A stretch of 64,000 nt of DNA from Martinezella hainanensis (GCF_900094555.1 NZ_FMAC01000002.1:744001-808000); one strand, 5' to 3'; positions 40,999-49,137 are shown, counted from the first letter of the stretch. The notes: a model not told the origin generated them from the letters alone. A program made the numbers and translations.

Positions 40999-41612
40999 CA
41001 TGTACCGCTGAGATAATCAATAAGTGAGGCCATAGCTCTCTCGGCAGCATTCGCATCACCGCTCTGAATGGCTTCGATGGCCTGAATATGCATTGCGATC
41101 GCCTGGCCCATGCGGTCATGCATCCCTTTAGAGTACCACAGCCGGCGCGCATGGGTCTGCACGGGTGTGAGCGCCGCCGTGATGAAGTTGTTGGGGCAGG
41201 CGGCCTCGAGAATCTCGTCGAAGGCCTTATCGGCAGCGAAAAAGCCGGGAAGGTCGCCGGTGGCAGCGCACTCCGTCATCAGGCGGGCGCATTCCCGCAA
41301 CTGCTCGCGCTGCTCCGGATCGGCATGGGTGGCAGCGAGCGAGGCTGCAATCGGCTCCAACCCCCGTCTCACCTGCATGACATATTGATGGTCTTCCGGG
41401 CGAATCTCCGCGATCTGCAGGCCGACGCGCGGCCGCACGTGGATCAATCCCTGCCATGCAAGTTTCTGGATTGCCTCGCGCACTGGTGTTCGCCCGTGCT
41501 GCGCCACTTCGATCAGCTGCTTTTCGGTGACGAGGGCGCCGGGCTTCAGCGCAAGCGTCACGATCGCGTATTCCAACGCGAGATAGGCGAGATGGCTAAG
41601 CGAATTCTGCAT
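40998..41612 (-). CDS. GntR-family transcriptional regulator with FCD domain
   Basis: A 204-residue regulator. The N-terminal winged helix contains LVTEKQLIEVAQHGRTPVREAIQKLAWQGLI (about 22-55), and the C-terminal helical FCD domain (about 80-200) has the metal-binding pattern of Asp and His residues (AADKAFDEIL, HIQAIEAI). Its ligand cannot be read; such regulators usually sense small carboxylates. The start MQNSLSHLAYLALEYA is the family's first helix; the longer frame to 41714 is unlikely. No transporter or catabolic gene is adjacent, so the target may be remote or only itself. Confidence 0.88.
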   Translation of the reverse strand: MQNSLSHLAYLALEYAIVTLALKPGALVTEKQLIEVAQHGRTPVREAIQKLAWQGLIHVRPRVGLQIAEIRPEDHQYVMQVRRGLEPIAASLAATHADPEQREQLRECARLMTECAATGDLPGFFAADKAFDEILEAACPNNFITAALTPVQTHARRLWYSKGMHDRMGQAIAMHIQAIEAIQSGDANAAERAMASLIDYLSGT

Positions 41613-41683
41613 GCTAGGCTGCGTCCGACATATGCTTGGGTGGCACACAGTGTCATCTAGCATCCTCGAAGGCAACCAAGCGT

Positions 41684-41693
41684 GATATATCAG
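41684..41693. promoter_or_regulatory. TGATATATCA palindrome upstream of the GntR gene
   Basis: A perfect 10-base palindrome 72 bases upstream of the regulator's ATG. FCD-type GntR proteins often bind TTGATATATCAA-like sites, so this is a candidate autoregulatory operator. Confidence 0.45.
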
Positions 41694-41819
41694 CATGCAA
41701 AATTGCAAAGGCAAGCGTCATGGCCGTTCATCGTGCCCGAATATCGCATCTGCCTGATCTTCGCTTTGCGGTCGACGATCTCGGTGGCATTTCGCAAAGC
41801 TGGCAGGAAAAGCCGCGTG

Positions 41820-42026
41820 TTACCGACCGATTGCGGTCGCAAGGGTAGGTGGCCTTCGTTTGGCGGCCATGAGCAGGTCCAGTTCGGTGGACGACGGACC
41901 GAACTTGTAGAAGAGGCGCTTTGCCTCCGCATCATCGAGGCGATACTTCCGTGCAAACTCCGCAATGCTGTAGGGGCGGCCGCGGATGACTTTGCGGGTG
42001 GTTGTCCGATTGGCGTTTTCCGTCAT
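41820..42026 (-). CDS. Small basic hypothetical protein
   Basis: A 68-residue protein starting MTENANRTTTRKVIRGRPYSI, with GGAGG eight bases before the ATG. The middle (YSIAEFARKYRLDDAEAKRLFYKFG) looks like a helix-turn-helix-type segment and the ends are basic and flexible. I do not recognise the family. DNA or RNA binding is only a guess from composition. It is one of three leftward genes here (GntR, this gene, GlsB-like), each with its own spacing, and the terminator at 42155-42195 separates it from the GlsB-like gene. Confidence 0.65.
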   Translation of the reverse strand: MTENANRTTTRKVIRGRPYSIAEFARKYRLDDAEAKRLFYKFGPSSTELDLLMAAKRRPPTLATAIGR

Positions 42027-42154
42027 ATTTCCAACCTCCTTTCGGTTCCCTTTTGGTAGATAGAGCCGAGGTCCGGCTTGGAAAGGTCTCAAGAGCGCCG
42101 GAACACTTTTCCACGGCTTGCTGAAGCCCTTGTGTCTCGCAGAACTCAAGCAAT

Positions 42155-42195
42155 AAAAAAAGGAAAGGCGGGTTTTGCCCGCCTTCCCTTTTTCC
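42155..42195 (-). terminator. Terminator downstream of the GlsB-like gene
   Basis: On the minus strand, arms GGAAGGCGGG and CCCGCCTTTCC around a CAAAA-type loop are followed by seven Ts. It is 36 bases past the stop of the gene at 42232-42489. Confidence 0.88.
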
Positions 42196-42231
42196 TCTTC
42201 CCAATTCGGGCTTGTGCAGCCCGATGCGCCG

Positions 42232-42489
42232 CTAACGTCTGATCAGTCGACCGACGAAAATCAGGATGCAGGCGCCGATGAAACCTGTGATCAGGTAGTT
42301 CAGCCATACATGGAACGGCAGCGCGATACCGAGCGTCCGGAACAGCCAGCTGGCGACAAGCGCGCCGACGATGCCGAGGATGATGTTCATGATGATGCCT
42401 GTGTTGCTTTTCATGATCATCTCGGCGAACCAGCCAGCTAAGCCGCCGATGATAATTGCTGCAATCCAACCGACGTTTGCGTCTTCCAT
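42232..42489 (-). CDS. GlsB/YeaQ/YmgE-family stress-response membrane protein
   Basis: An 85-residue, three-segment membrane protein: IIIGGLAGWFAEMIM (first), NIILGIVGALVASWLF (second) and YLITGFIGACILIFVGRLI (third). It is closely similar to the 18780-19028 protein. AGGAGG lies eight bases before the ATG. It is monocistronic, with a strong terminator behind it and tRNA-Lys on the far side of a 377-base gap. Confidence 0.88.
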   Translation of the reverse strand: MEDANVGWIAAIIIGGLAGWFAEMIMKSNTGIIMNIILGIVGALVASWLFRTLGIALPFHVWLNYLITGFIGACILIFVGRLIRR

Positions 42490-42866
42490 AAAAGAACCTC
42501 CTGAGGGCCCGACAGGTTGTTAACAATAACTGATATACACCAAAAACGATTCGCACCCCAACTGTTGCGGATGGCGAGCCGATCAATCCGTTCATTGCAA
42601 CCCTGATTATTAAGGGAAATTGTTACGGTTGTTTGGCTCCTTGAGAATCGTTTGCCTTGTTGAAGCTCGTCCATCTATGGCGTCGGATTTCCGATTTTCC
42701 TTGATAATAGGCGATTTCTTTAGCTCGATGCCGTCATTTCGCGGTAGCGAGGTGAGGAAAAGCATCTTCGGTCGCCAGCAACCACAATTTTATGGGTTGA
42801 CCACAATAGGGCGTCTGCATATGTTCCGCGCACTTCCAGCCGAGGCAGCCTCTGCCTGCGGAAAGG
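42490..42866. other. Intergenic region between the GlsB-like gene and tRNA-Lys
   Basis: A 377-base gap. The left side carries the leftward promoter of the GlsB-like gene, and the right end has a tRNA promoter candidate described separately. An open frame at 42620-42904 runs into the tRNA and has no ribosome-binding site, so I treat it as non-coding. Confidence 0.5.
42796..42824 (+). promoter_or_regulatory. Candidate promoter of tRNA-Lys
   Basis: GTTGAC (42796-42801) and ATATGT (42819-42824) are 17 bases apart, close to the rhizobial housekeeping pattern CTTGAC-N17-CTATAT, with the -10 ending 42 bases before the tRNA. Confidence 0.5.
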
Positions 42867-42942
42867 GAGAGCGTAGCTCAGTCGGTAGAGCAACTGACTT
42901 TTAATCAGTAGGTCATGGGTTCGAATCCCATCGCTCTCACCA
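42867..42942 (+). tRNA. tRNA-Lys (anticodon TTT)
   Basis: A 76-base tRNA with encoded CCA. Acceptor arms GAGAGCG and CGCTCTC pair fully, the D arm is GCTC/GAGC, the anticodon stem ACTGA/TCAGT carries loop CTTTTAA with anticodon TTT at 42900-42902, and the T arm is ATGGG-TTCGAAT-CCCAT. It reads AAA and AAG lysine codons. tRNA genes are common integration sites, but I found no second copy of its 3' end in the following sequence. Confidence 0.98.
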
Positions 42943-43148
42943 TAGATTTCATTGGTTCTGCAGTTTTTCAGGACTCGGTTTCGGCTCTATCTGCTGCGTG
43001 CGAGCATGGGGTCGGCTTTTTTGCCGGACAATTTGGATCCGAGAAAAGACCCGGTATTCGCCTGCTGCAAGGGAGATGCGCGAATCGGGATATTCATTAG
43101 GGACCACTGATCGACTAAATGAGTGTCCTTCAATACCAAAGGATCATG

Positions 43149-43325
43149 ATGTCTGACCATCTGCGTTCACTAGAGTCGACAAGGCATTGCGTATCGGACC
43201 GAAAGCCTAAAGGTGTCATTATTTACATAATGGTCGCCGTCGTTGCGGTTATCATCGGGTCGACTTCGGGACGGCACGAGAGCGCGGAGCAAACTGTTCC
43301 GCCCGTTGCGAAGCTGGTTCATTGA
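43149..43325 (+). CDS. Possible small single-pass membrane protein
   Basis: A 58-residue frame beginning MSDHLRSLESTRH, with AAAGGA a few bases before two adjacent ATGs (43146, 43149). A basic RKPKG precedes one hydrophobic segment (about 24-43, VIIYIMVAVVAVIIG), followed by a short polar tail. No family is recognised. The gene is in a sparse region after tRNA-Lys, and it could be a chance frame. Confidence 0.35.
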   Translation: MSDHLRSLESTRHCVSDRKPKGVIIYIMVAVVAVIIGSTSGRHESAEQTVPPVAKLVH

Positions 43326-43629
43326 ATGGAATGATCGGCTGGGCCAAAGATCAGTCCAACCGGGTATAACGCCGCAATCCGGGTTTTTGTGCGTAGCCTA
43401 GATTGGAAGGCCGTGGGTAGCTCAGCGCCTGCCGTTCAGTTTCGAACGAAGCAATTAGAGCGTAAAGCCTCCCCGATTGTATCTGCATTGTTGAATCTCG
43501 TTAATTGCGCGGCCTCGGCGCGGGGTCGACTTTTTCAGCTAGCCATAACGCACAGGTTGTTGATGGCATTCGGTACAAATTAGCTGGTGAAAAATATCGA
43601 TTTGGTAGTACCATAGTCTCATCAATAAG
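43326..43629. other. Gene-poor stretch
   Basis: A 304-base stretch with no supported gene. A short frame (43389-43583) lacks a ribosome-binding site and any recognisable composition. A tRNA-like fragment GGGTAGCTCAG near 43415 is not a tRNA. Confidence 0.45.
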
Positions 43630-44133
43630 ATGGTTGGTGAAGACGACGGGCGAATGATGGAATTCGTGGCAGAGCTGTCCCTATGGGAAATCTATGCAAT
43701 CGTTTGCGGGTTGTTGGGTTCTCTGGGGCTTTTGTTTGGATTGATGGCAGGCAGGAGGTTTTCGATAGCCTTGAGCGTACTGCCGCTGATGGGTATCGCG
43801 ATCACGACACCGGTGACGGAGCGAGTTGTAATCCCCTACCTTACGGAGCGCTATCCGGTGATCTTTGCCAACAAGGATCTGCCGAGGAAGATCGACCAGA
43901 AGACCACGCTGACGAAAATAGACCTCACCGATCATATCTACAGCTATTTCTTCGATCTTGACGACGATGATGACGATTTCGATCCACCTCTCGTCAAATC
44001 CGCCCAGCTCACAGACCTCTGCGACTTCCTGCTACCGAAGTTCAGTTCCGGCGAAGCATCCTTGGCGAATTACATCTATCAGCTGAAGGGCAGGGACTAT
44101 TCATTTTCGGTCGATAGTACCGACTGCTCCTGA
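43630..44133 (+). CDS. Hypothetical membrane protein with acidic stretch
   Basis: Up to 167 residues; the start is uncertain (ATG 43630, or the paired ATGs at 43654 and 43657, which begin just before the first hydrophobic helix). Two membrane segments lie at about 19-40 (EIYAIVCGLLGSLGLLFGLM) and 43-64. The remaining 100 residues are soluble and include DLDDDDDDFD near 123-132, a possible cation-binding or low-complexity segment, and two cysteines (at about 144 and near the C-terminus). I recognise no family. Neighbours give no functional clue. Confidence 0.55.
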   Translation: MVGEDDGRMMEFVAELSLWEIYAIVCGLLGSLGLLFGLMAGRRFSIALSVLPLMGIAITTPVTERVVIPYLTERYPVIFANKDLPRKIDQKTTLTKIDLTDHIYSYFFDLDDDDDDFDPPLVKSAQLTDLCDFLLPKFSSGEASLANYIYQLKGRDYSFSVDSTDCS

Positions 44134-44226
44134 CGTTTGGACAGACAAAACATCAGAAGCGCCTTGCTTCAAAATCAGCGATCACTTGCGGTCGAGCTTT
44201 GTCGACGCAGGTTCTGCGGCTAGTTC

Positions 44227-44337
44227 CTAGGCGATTGCGGAGAGTGCGACGACCGCAACAGCCGTCAGGCCACCGAAGATCGGTAGCAATTTGAGCATAA
44301 CAAGCCGCGCGAGCTTCTTCTTTTCGATCGACGTCAT
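44227..44337 (-). CDS. Tiny membrane protein (36 residues)
   Basis: Read as MTSIEKKKLARLVMLKLLP followed by IFGGLTAVAVVALSAIA and TAG. GAGGAAAG is placed seven bases before the ATG. A basic N-terminal half and a hydrophobic C-terminal helix give the layout of a small inner-membrane protein. It converges on the acidic membrane protein gene. Function unknown; support is the ribosome-binding site and composition only. Confidence 0.45.
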   Translation of the reverse strand: MTSIEKKKLARLVMLKLLPIFGGLTAVAVVALSAIA

Positions 44338-44592
44338 GATCAGCTTTCCTCACATGGCAGTGAAGCTTAAACGCATGAGATTCATGATTCGTTTCGTGTC
44401 TATCGTCGCATTATAATATTATGTGTCGCTAAAAGTACAGTAGGATGGCGCTTTGTCACTTTCGAAGACGGCAATCCTCCGAAACCTGCTCGGTAGTTGG
44501 ATGGGAGATCGCCGAATATGACGGTGTTGTTATTCCCACCGGAACCTAATCCCATCACGTGAGTTCCCTTTTCAACAGAGAGGAGGTGCAGC

Positions 44593-44796
44593 TTGGCACG
44601 GGATCGGCAAAGTGAATCGCATGGCGGGCGCGAGAAGAAGCAAGCTTTGGCGAAGATACAGCACAGCAAGGTGCGCAAGGGCGATCAGCCGAATGAGGAT
44701 AAGGACGAGGCTTCCCTCGTCGCCGATCCCCGCAACAGGCTTGCGGAGGGCAAAGTCGATCCGCTGACAAAGGAGCGCAAGCCTGGAAATGCATGA
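44593..44796 (+). CDS. Small hydrophilic hypothetical protein
   Basis: A 67-residue protein from TTG 44593, with AGGAGG six bases upstream. It is very polar and Lys/Asp/Glu-rich (MARDRQSESHGGREKKQAL..., DEASLVADPRNRLAEGKVDP), probably disordered, in the style of small stress proteins. I know similar short proteins in rhizobia but no function. It is flanked by sparse sequence on both sides. Confidence 0.6.
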   Translation: MARDRQSESHGGREKKQALAKIQHSKVRKGDQPNEDKDEASLVADPRNRLAEGKVDPLTKERKPGNA

Positions 44797-44947
44797 GTGA
44801 TACCTGTGTTGGACAGTGGCTCATGCGTTTCATGCACCGTTTCCCATAGGGAGAAGATAATCTCGCAGGCCAACGAAGTGGCACTGCGACGATAATCGTT
44901 TCGGCGGTGCCGTTGCGGTTTGCGTGGGTGACTTGCTTCTCCATCAT

Positions 44948-45163
44948 TCACGAATGCAATGACTGGGATGACGATCCATTTGTACTGCCGTCGTTCATCG
45001 CGATGGCCATGATGGCAAGAAGAACATATTCGCGCTTCCAGCCTGATTTCATCGCCGCAGCAACCAAGCTCTCGATGGAGGGTTCTAAGGCGAAAAGGCA
45101 GGCGGTCAGATAGTTTGTCTGTGATGCTGCTTCCGAAGGGGGAGGGTTTATGGCGGGTCTCAA
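44948..45163 (-). CDS. Possible small protein
   Basis: A 71-residue frame from TTG 45163 with AGGAAG directly upstream. The central part, LEPSIESLVAAAMKSGWKREYVLLAIMAIA, reads as two amphipathic helices typical of small rhizobial proteins, whereas the ends look random. An overlapping plus-strand frame (44907-45113) is a competitor but lacks these features. Weak call. Confidence 0.35.
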   Translation of the reverse strand: MRPAINPPPSEAASQTNYLTACLFALEPSIESLVAAAMKSGWKREYVLLAIMAIAMNDGSTNGSSSQSLHS

Positions 45164-45596
45164 CTTCCTGCTCCGTCTATTGATTCGACCGGATAGGGAT
45201 GGACTCTAATTTCAGCGGGTTTCCCGGGTTTGTCTCGTTTATTGCAGAACGTTGCTATTGCCGCGCGGCCTTGGGAGGGCCAGGGTCATGATCGATGTCG
45301 ATAGCTGGCGGGCGATATCCGGATAATGCTTACTTGCTCGGGCCGGCATCAATGGCGCCAGCCCCCAGAGTGTTCCAGGAAAAAGTGCTCAAGCGGCTTT
45401 CCGTCCGGAATTCCATAAAAACAATGGGATACATCCAACGAAAGGTTCACAGGACAAACGATCATATCCAGCAACGACATTGCGACGCTGCTGCTCGGTC
45501 TTTTCGTCAGAATTATTTGATGAGAGCGCCGTAGCGATCAACTCTACCGCCAGCTGGACGGTAAAGTTGACCACGATTCGAGAGTGAAACGAGTTT
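45164..45596. other. Gene-poor stretch before the PsiF-like gene
   Basis: A 433-base stretch. A frame at 45295-45534 has no ribosome-binding site and no recognisable protein features. I see no strong hairpins or repeats. Confidence 0.45.
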
Positions 45597-45878
45597 CTAG
45601 GCCTTGCCGCCGTTCTTCTTGCAATCGCTTCGGAATTTGGCGCGGGCCTTTCCATGCAAGCCCTTGGCGTCGGCCTGGGCCGAACATGCCTTGGAAACGG
45701 CAGTTTGAGCAGGCTTCATTGCCTTCGGCTTCGTCGTGGTGGTCGTTGATGGAGCCGACGTCGTTGCACTCGGGGTAGTCGTTGTCGTGGTGCTGGGGGT
45801 AGTTGCCGTTTGTGCCATCGCGCTTACGCTGAAGAGTGCGACAAAGGCTGCAGTCGTGAACATAGTAGCAATTCTCAT
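45597..45878 (-). CDS. Secreted PsiF-like protein
   Basis: A 93-residue exported protein. Residues 1-22 are a signal peptide (MRIATMFTTAAFVALFSVSAMA, cut after AMA), residues 23-53 a Thr/Ser/Pro-rich linker, and the C-terminal 35 residues a PsiF-type repeat with two cysteines (KACSAQADAKGLHGKARAKF..DC). PsiF of E. coli is phosphate-starvation inducible with unknown function. GGAGG is 10 bases before the ATG. It is a single gene facing away from ccdA. Confidence 0.75.
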   Translation of the reverse strand: MRIATMFTTAAFVALFSVSAMAQTATTPSTTTTTTPSATTSAPSTTTTTKPKAMKPAQTAVSKACSAQADAKGLHGKARAKFRSDCKKNGGKA

Positions 45879-46162
45879 GGGGGCTTTTCCTCCGCTGACT
45901 AGCTGGGGTGGAATGTACGTTGTTCGACGAACATCAACAGCTTGGACCAATATTTTTGCAAAAGCAATTCGTTCATTTGGCAGTGGCGCGACCGTTGGTC
46001 ACGCCCGGAAAATCCGGGGAAAACCGGGGTTTTGTGCATGGCTGTGCGTATCTCAATTCCGACAACTTTAAGGCAAGATGCCAAGCCCGCTCGAAAAGGT
46101 GATTGGCTTTCCGATACCCGCGCCGTTAGGAAAGAATCGGAATGACATAGCTGGAGTCCATC

Positions 46163-46930
46163 GTGTCGCTTGCCGATATCTCGCTTCTGAGCGCGTTGCT
46201 CGCCGGAGCGCTTTCATTTCTTTCGCCCTGCGTGCTGCCGCTCGTGCCACCTTATCTCTGCTACATGGCCGGGATCTCGGTCGAGCAGTTTCGTGGCGGT
46301 GGTGCAGCCGTAGCGGGGGGGCCGATTGTTCCTGGCCCGAGCGTTCGCGGCAATGTGCTGATGTCGGCGCTGTTCTTCACCTTGGGATTTGCGACCGTGT
46401 TCGTCGCGCTCGGCGCCGGTGCGTCCTCCATCGGCATGCTCTTGCGCCAGCATCTCGATATTCTTGCCAAGATCGGCGGCCTCATCATCGTCATCATGGG
46501 GCTGAATTTCCTTGGCGTCTTCCGCATCGGCATTCTCGCCCGTGAGGCGCGCTTCCAGAGCGGCGGCAAGCCTGCGACGCTGACGGGCGCCTATATCATG
46601 GGCCTTGCCTTCGCCTTCGGTTGGACGCCCTGCATCGGCCCGGTGCTCGGCGCCATCCTCGGCATTGCCGCTTCGCGTGAAACGGTCGGCGCCGGCGCCG
46701 GACTGCTCGCCGTCTATTCGCTCGGGCTTGCCATTCCCTTCTGGATTGCCGCCGGTTTTTCCGGTGCCTTCATGCGCTTTCTGTCCCGATTCCGCCGCCA
46801 TCTCGGCACGGTCGAGAAGGGCATGGGCGGGCTTCTGGTGCTGACGGGCCTCGCCTTCATCTTCGGCTATGTCAGCGATATGGCGATCTGGTTTCAGCAG
46901 ACCTTTCCAATCCTGATGAAAATCGGCTAA
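46163..46930 (+). CDS. ccdA: CcdA, cytochrome c biogenesis membrane protein (DsbD family)
   Basis: A 255-residue polytopic protein that passes reducing equivalents from cytoplasmic thioredoxin to periplasmic thiol proteins for cytochrome c maturation. The redox Cys pair is visible in LSPCVLPLVPPYLCY (near residue 23) and GWTPCIGPVLGAIL (near 155), each within a membrane helix. Start GTG 46163 follows GGAG. The Ala/Gly-rich insertion near 50-60 is a variable loop. No other cytochrome c maturation genes are adjacent. Confidence 0.93.
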   Translation: MSLADISLLSALLAGALSFLSPCVLPLVPPYLCYMAGISVEQFRGGGAAVAGGPIVPGPSVRGNVLMSALFFTLGFATVFVALGAGASSIGMLLRQHLDILAKIGGLIIVIMGLNFLGVFRIGILAREARFQSGGKPATLTGAYIMGLAFAFGWTPCIGPVLGAILGIAASRETVGAGAGLLAVYSLGLAIPFWIAAGFSGAFMRFLSRFRRHLGTVEKGMGGLLVLTGLAFIFGYVSDMAIWFQQTFPILMKIG

Positions 46931-46995
46931 GTCGGGCGATATCTTTCGCCCTCGTTTCCCCCGGCAAAATGGAACATGCCTGATGGCTGACCCCC

Positions 46996-47958
46996 ATGGC
47001 TGATATCATTGGTCTGCTGCTGCCATTCTTCGGCCTGATCCTGATCGGCTATGTCGCAGCACGCGTTACAAAGCAGCCGGCAGAAGCGCTCGGCTGGCTG
47101 AATACGTTCATTATCTACGCGGCATTGCCGGCGCTGTTCTTCAAGCTTGTTTCGCAGACGCCGATCGAACAGCTGACCCGGGTCGATTTTATCGCCACCG
47201 ATATCGCCGCGACCTACTCGATTTTTCTGCTGTTGTTTCTGATCGGCCGCTTCCTGCGCCGCAATTCGCTCGCCGACTGTACGATTCAGGCTTTTGCCGG
47301 TGCTTACGGCAATATCGGCTATATGGGGCCGGGGCTTGCGCTATTGGCGCTGGGTGAAAGGGCCGCGGTTCCGGTGGCGTTGATCGTGTGCTTTGAAAAC
47401 GCACTGCATTTCATCGTAGCGCCCGCGCTGATGGCGCTGGAAGGCGGCGATAGGCGCTCGCCGTGGCGCGTTGCTGTGGATATCGCACGCAAGGTTCTGC
47501 TGCACCCTTTCATCCTGTCGACCGCGTTTGGTTTCGTCGTGGCGGCGCTTTCGCTACATCAGCCGGCCGCCTTCGAGCGATTTGTCAATTATCTCGCGCA
47601 AGCGGCTGCACCCTGTGCGTTATTCGCCATGGGGGTAACGCTTGCGCTGCGTCCGCTGAAGCGGATTCCGGTCGAGATTGGCTATATCGTACCCGCAAAG
47701 CTCATCCTGCATCCGCTTGTCGTCTATATCGTTTTGCAGGCCGTCGGCGGCTTCGATCCGATCTGGATAGAGGCGGCCGTGTTGTTGGCGGCCCTGCCGA
47801 CGGCAACGAACGTCTTCGTCATCGGTCAGCAATATGGCGTCTGGCAGGAGCGGGCCTCCGCTACCATCCTGATCACCACGGCCTGTTCCGTGGTGACGGT
47901 TTCCGTTGTTCTCTATCTGATAAAGTCGGGCGTCTTACCGGCGCAGCTTTTCACGTAA
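46996..47958 (+). CDS. AEC-family transporter (auxin efflux carrier type)
   Basis: A 320-residue inner-membrane carrier with about ten hydrophobic helices in two halves; GYIGYMGPGLALLALG-like sequence near 105-120 and PTATNVFVIGQQYG near 275 are family features. Bacterial AEC proteins export or import small organic acids such as malate; auxin transport is not implied. Its last 24 bases overlap the converging ubiH-type gene. Confidence 0.9.
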   Translation: MADIIGLLLPFFGLILIGYVAARVTKQPAEALGWLNTFIIYAALPALFFKLVSQTPIEQLTRVDFIATDIAATYSIFLLLFLIGRFLRRNSLADCTIQAFAGAYGNIGYMGPGLALLALGERAAVPVALIVCFENALHFIVAPALMALEGGDRRSPWRVAVDIARKVLLHPFILSTAFGFVVAALSLHQPAAFERFVNYLAQAAAPCALFAMGVTLALRPLKRIPVEIGYIVPAKLILHPLVVYIVLQAVGGFDPIWIEAAVLLAALPTATNVFVIGQQYGVWQERASATILITTACSVVTVSVVLYLIKSGVLPAQLFT

Positions 47959-49137
47959 TGCCGACGAAAAATTGCGCAAGCCGCCGCCAGGCTCTATGCC
48001 CTCGCGCATGACGATGTTGCGCAGCGGAGCGATGGCGGAAAGCACATGCAGGCCGGTTGCACGCAGCATCTGCACGGGCAGGAAATCCGACAGAAGCGAG
48101 CGATTGAGGAGATCGACGCTGGCCGTGCGGCTGATGATGTCAGCGCGTCTCTTGCGATCAAAACTGTCGCCGGATGTTGCCGGGATCGGCAGGTCCGAAC
48201 GCTTATTCAGGATCTCCGTCAGCGCCAGTATATCGCGAAGGCTGAGATTGAGGCCCTGCGCGCCGATTGGCGGAAAGACGTGGGCTGCTTCGCCGATCAG
48301 CGCGGCGCGACCCTTGCCGAAGCGATAGGCCGTCATGCCGGAAAGCGGCCAGACCTGCACGCTGTCTTCGATCGTGACCTGACCGAGCATTGACTGCATT
48401 CGCTCTTCGACCAGACGGCCGAGCTCTTCGAGCGACTTCTCCGCATTGGCAGCCGCTTCCGCCGGCTTCTGCACCCAGACAAGACTGGAGCGTTGGCCGG
48501 AAAGCGGCACCTGCGTAAAGGGACCGCTTTCCGTGTGGAACTCCGTGGAGATGTTTTGGTGCGGCAGGCTATGTGAAAAATTCAGAACCATCGCCGATTG
48601 CGGATAGGACCAGCCCTTGGTCTTGATATCAAGCGTCTCACGCACCATCGAATTGCGGCCGTCCGCGCCGACGACGAATGCGGCATCGATCGAACCGCCG
48701 TTGTCGAGGGCGATCGATACGCCATCATCGCGGAAGGTGATTTCGGAAGCGGTGGCTTCGATGCGGCTCACATTGCCTTCCGCGTTGATGGCTTCGCTCA
48801 GATTGTCGAGCATTACGGCATTCGGAATATTGTAGCCGAAGGCCTCCAGGCCGATTTCCGACGAGCGGAACGAGACAGTCGGCGCCCGCAGCAGCCGTGA
48901 CGTACCGTCTATGATGCGCATAGTGGTCAGCGGCGTCGCAGAAGGCGCGATCCTGTCCCACAGCGTCAGGCGCTCCAGAAAGCGGATCGATTGATCCATC
49001 AGCGCCGTCGTCCGCTTGTCGGCTTTATTGTGTGGCGCGGCGACAAGGGCGACGGACCTTCCGCTGCGCGCGAGCGCGAAAGCCGTAATCATGCCGGCCA
49101 GGCCACCGCCGATAACGGCCACTTCAATCTGCTTCAT
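47935..49137 (-). CDS. UbiH/COQ6-family FAD-dependent hydroxylase
   Basis: A 400-residue flavoprotein monooxygenase. The FAD motif VIGGGLAGMITAFALA begins near residue 8, the DG motif GADGRNSMVRE near 158 and the second FAD motif ALIGEAAHVFPPIGAQGLNLSLRD near 285. The last two resemble ubiquinone ring hydroxylases UbiH/UbiF/UbiL, which act on the quinone ring at the inner membrane. Which position is hydroxylated cannot be told. It converges on, and overlaps, the AEC transporter gene. Confidence 0.9.
   Translation of the reverse strand: MKQIEVAVIGGGLAGMITAFALARSGRSVALVAAPHNKADKRTTALMDQSIRFLERLTLWDRIAPSATPLTTMRIIDGTSRLLRAPTVSFRSSEIGLEAFGYNIPNAVMLDNLSEAINAEGNVSRIEATASEITFRDDGVSIALDNGGSIDAAFVVGADGRNSMVRETLDIKTKGWSYPQSAMVLNFSHSLPHQNISTEFHTESGPFTQVPLSGQRSSLVWVQKPAEAAANAEKSLEELGRLVEERMQSMLGQVTIEDSVQVWPLSGMTAYRFGKGRAALIGEAAHVFPPIGAQGLNLSLRDILALTEILNKRSDLPIPATSGDSFDRKRRADIISRTASVDLLNRSLLSDFLPVQMLRATGLHVLSAIAPLRNIVMREGIEPGGGLRNFSSALREKLRR

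Noticed and set aside
43405-43445. tRNA-like fragment with GGGTAGCTCAG and TTTCGAAC
   Set aside because: The D-arm and T-loop-like pieces are only about 25 bases apart, with no anticodon arm or acceptor pairing.
44400-44555. 51-codon minus-strand frame MGLGSGGNNN...
   Set aside because: Weak ribosome-binding site and low-complexity start with no family likeness; it could be real but the support is too thin.
45295-45534. 79-codon plus-strand frame
   Set aside because: No ribosome-binding site and no coherent helix or domain pattern.
42867-46162. Integrative element at tRNA-Lys
   Set aside because: No integrase gene and no repeated copy of the tRNA 3' end could be found in the following sequence; kept only as a gene-poor region.
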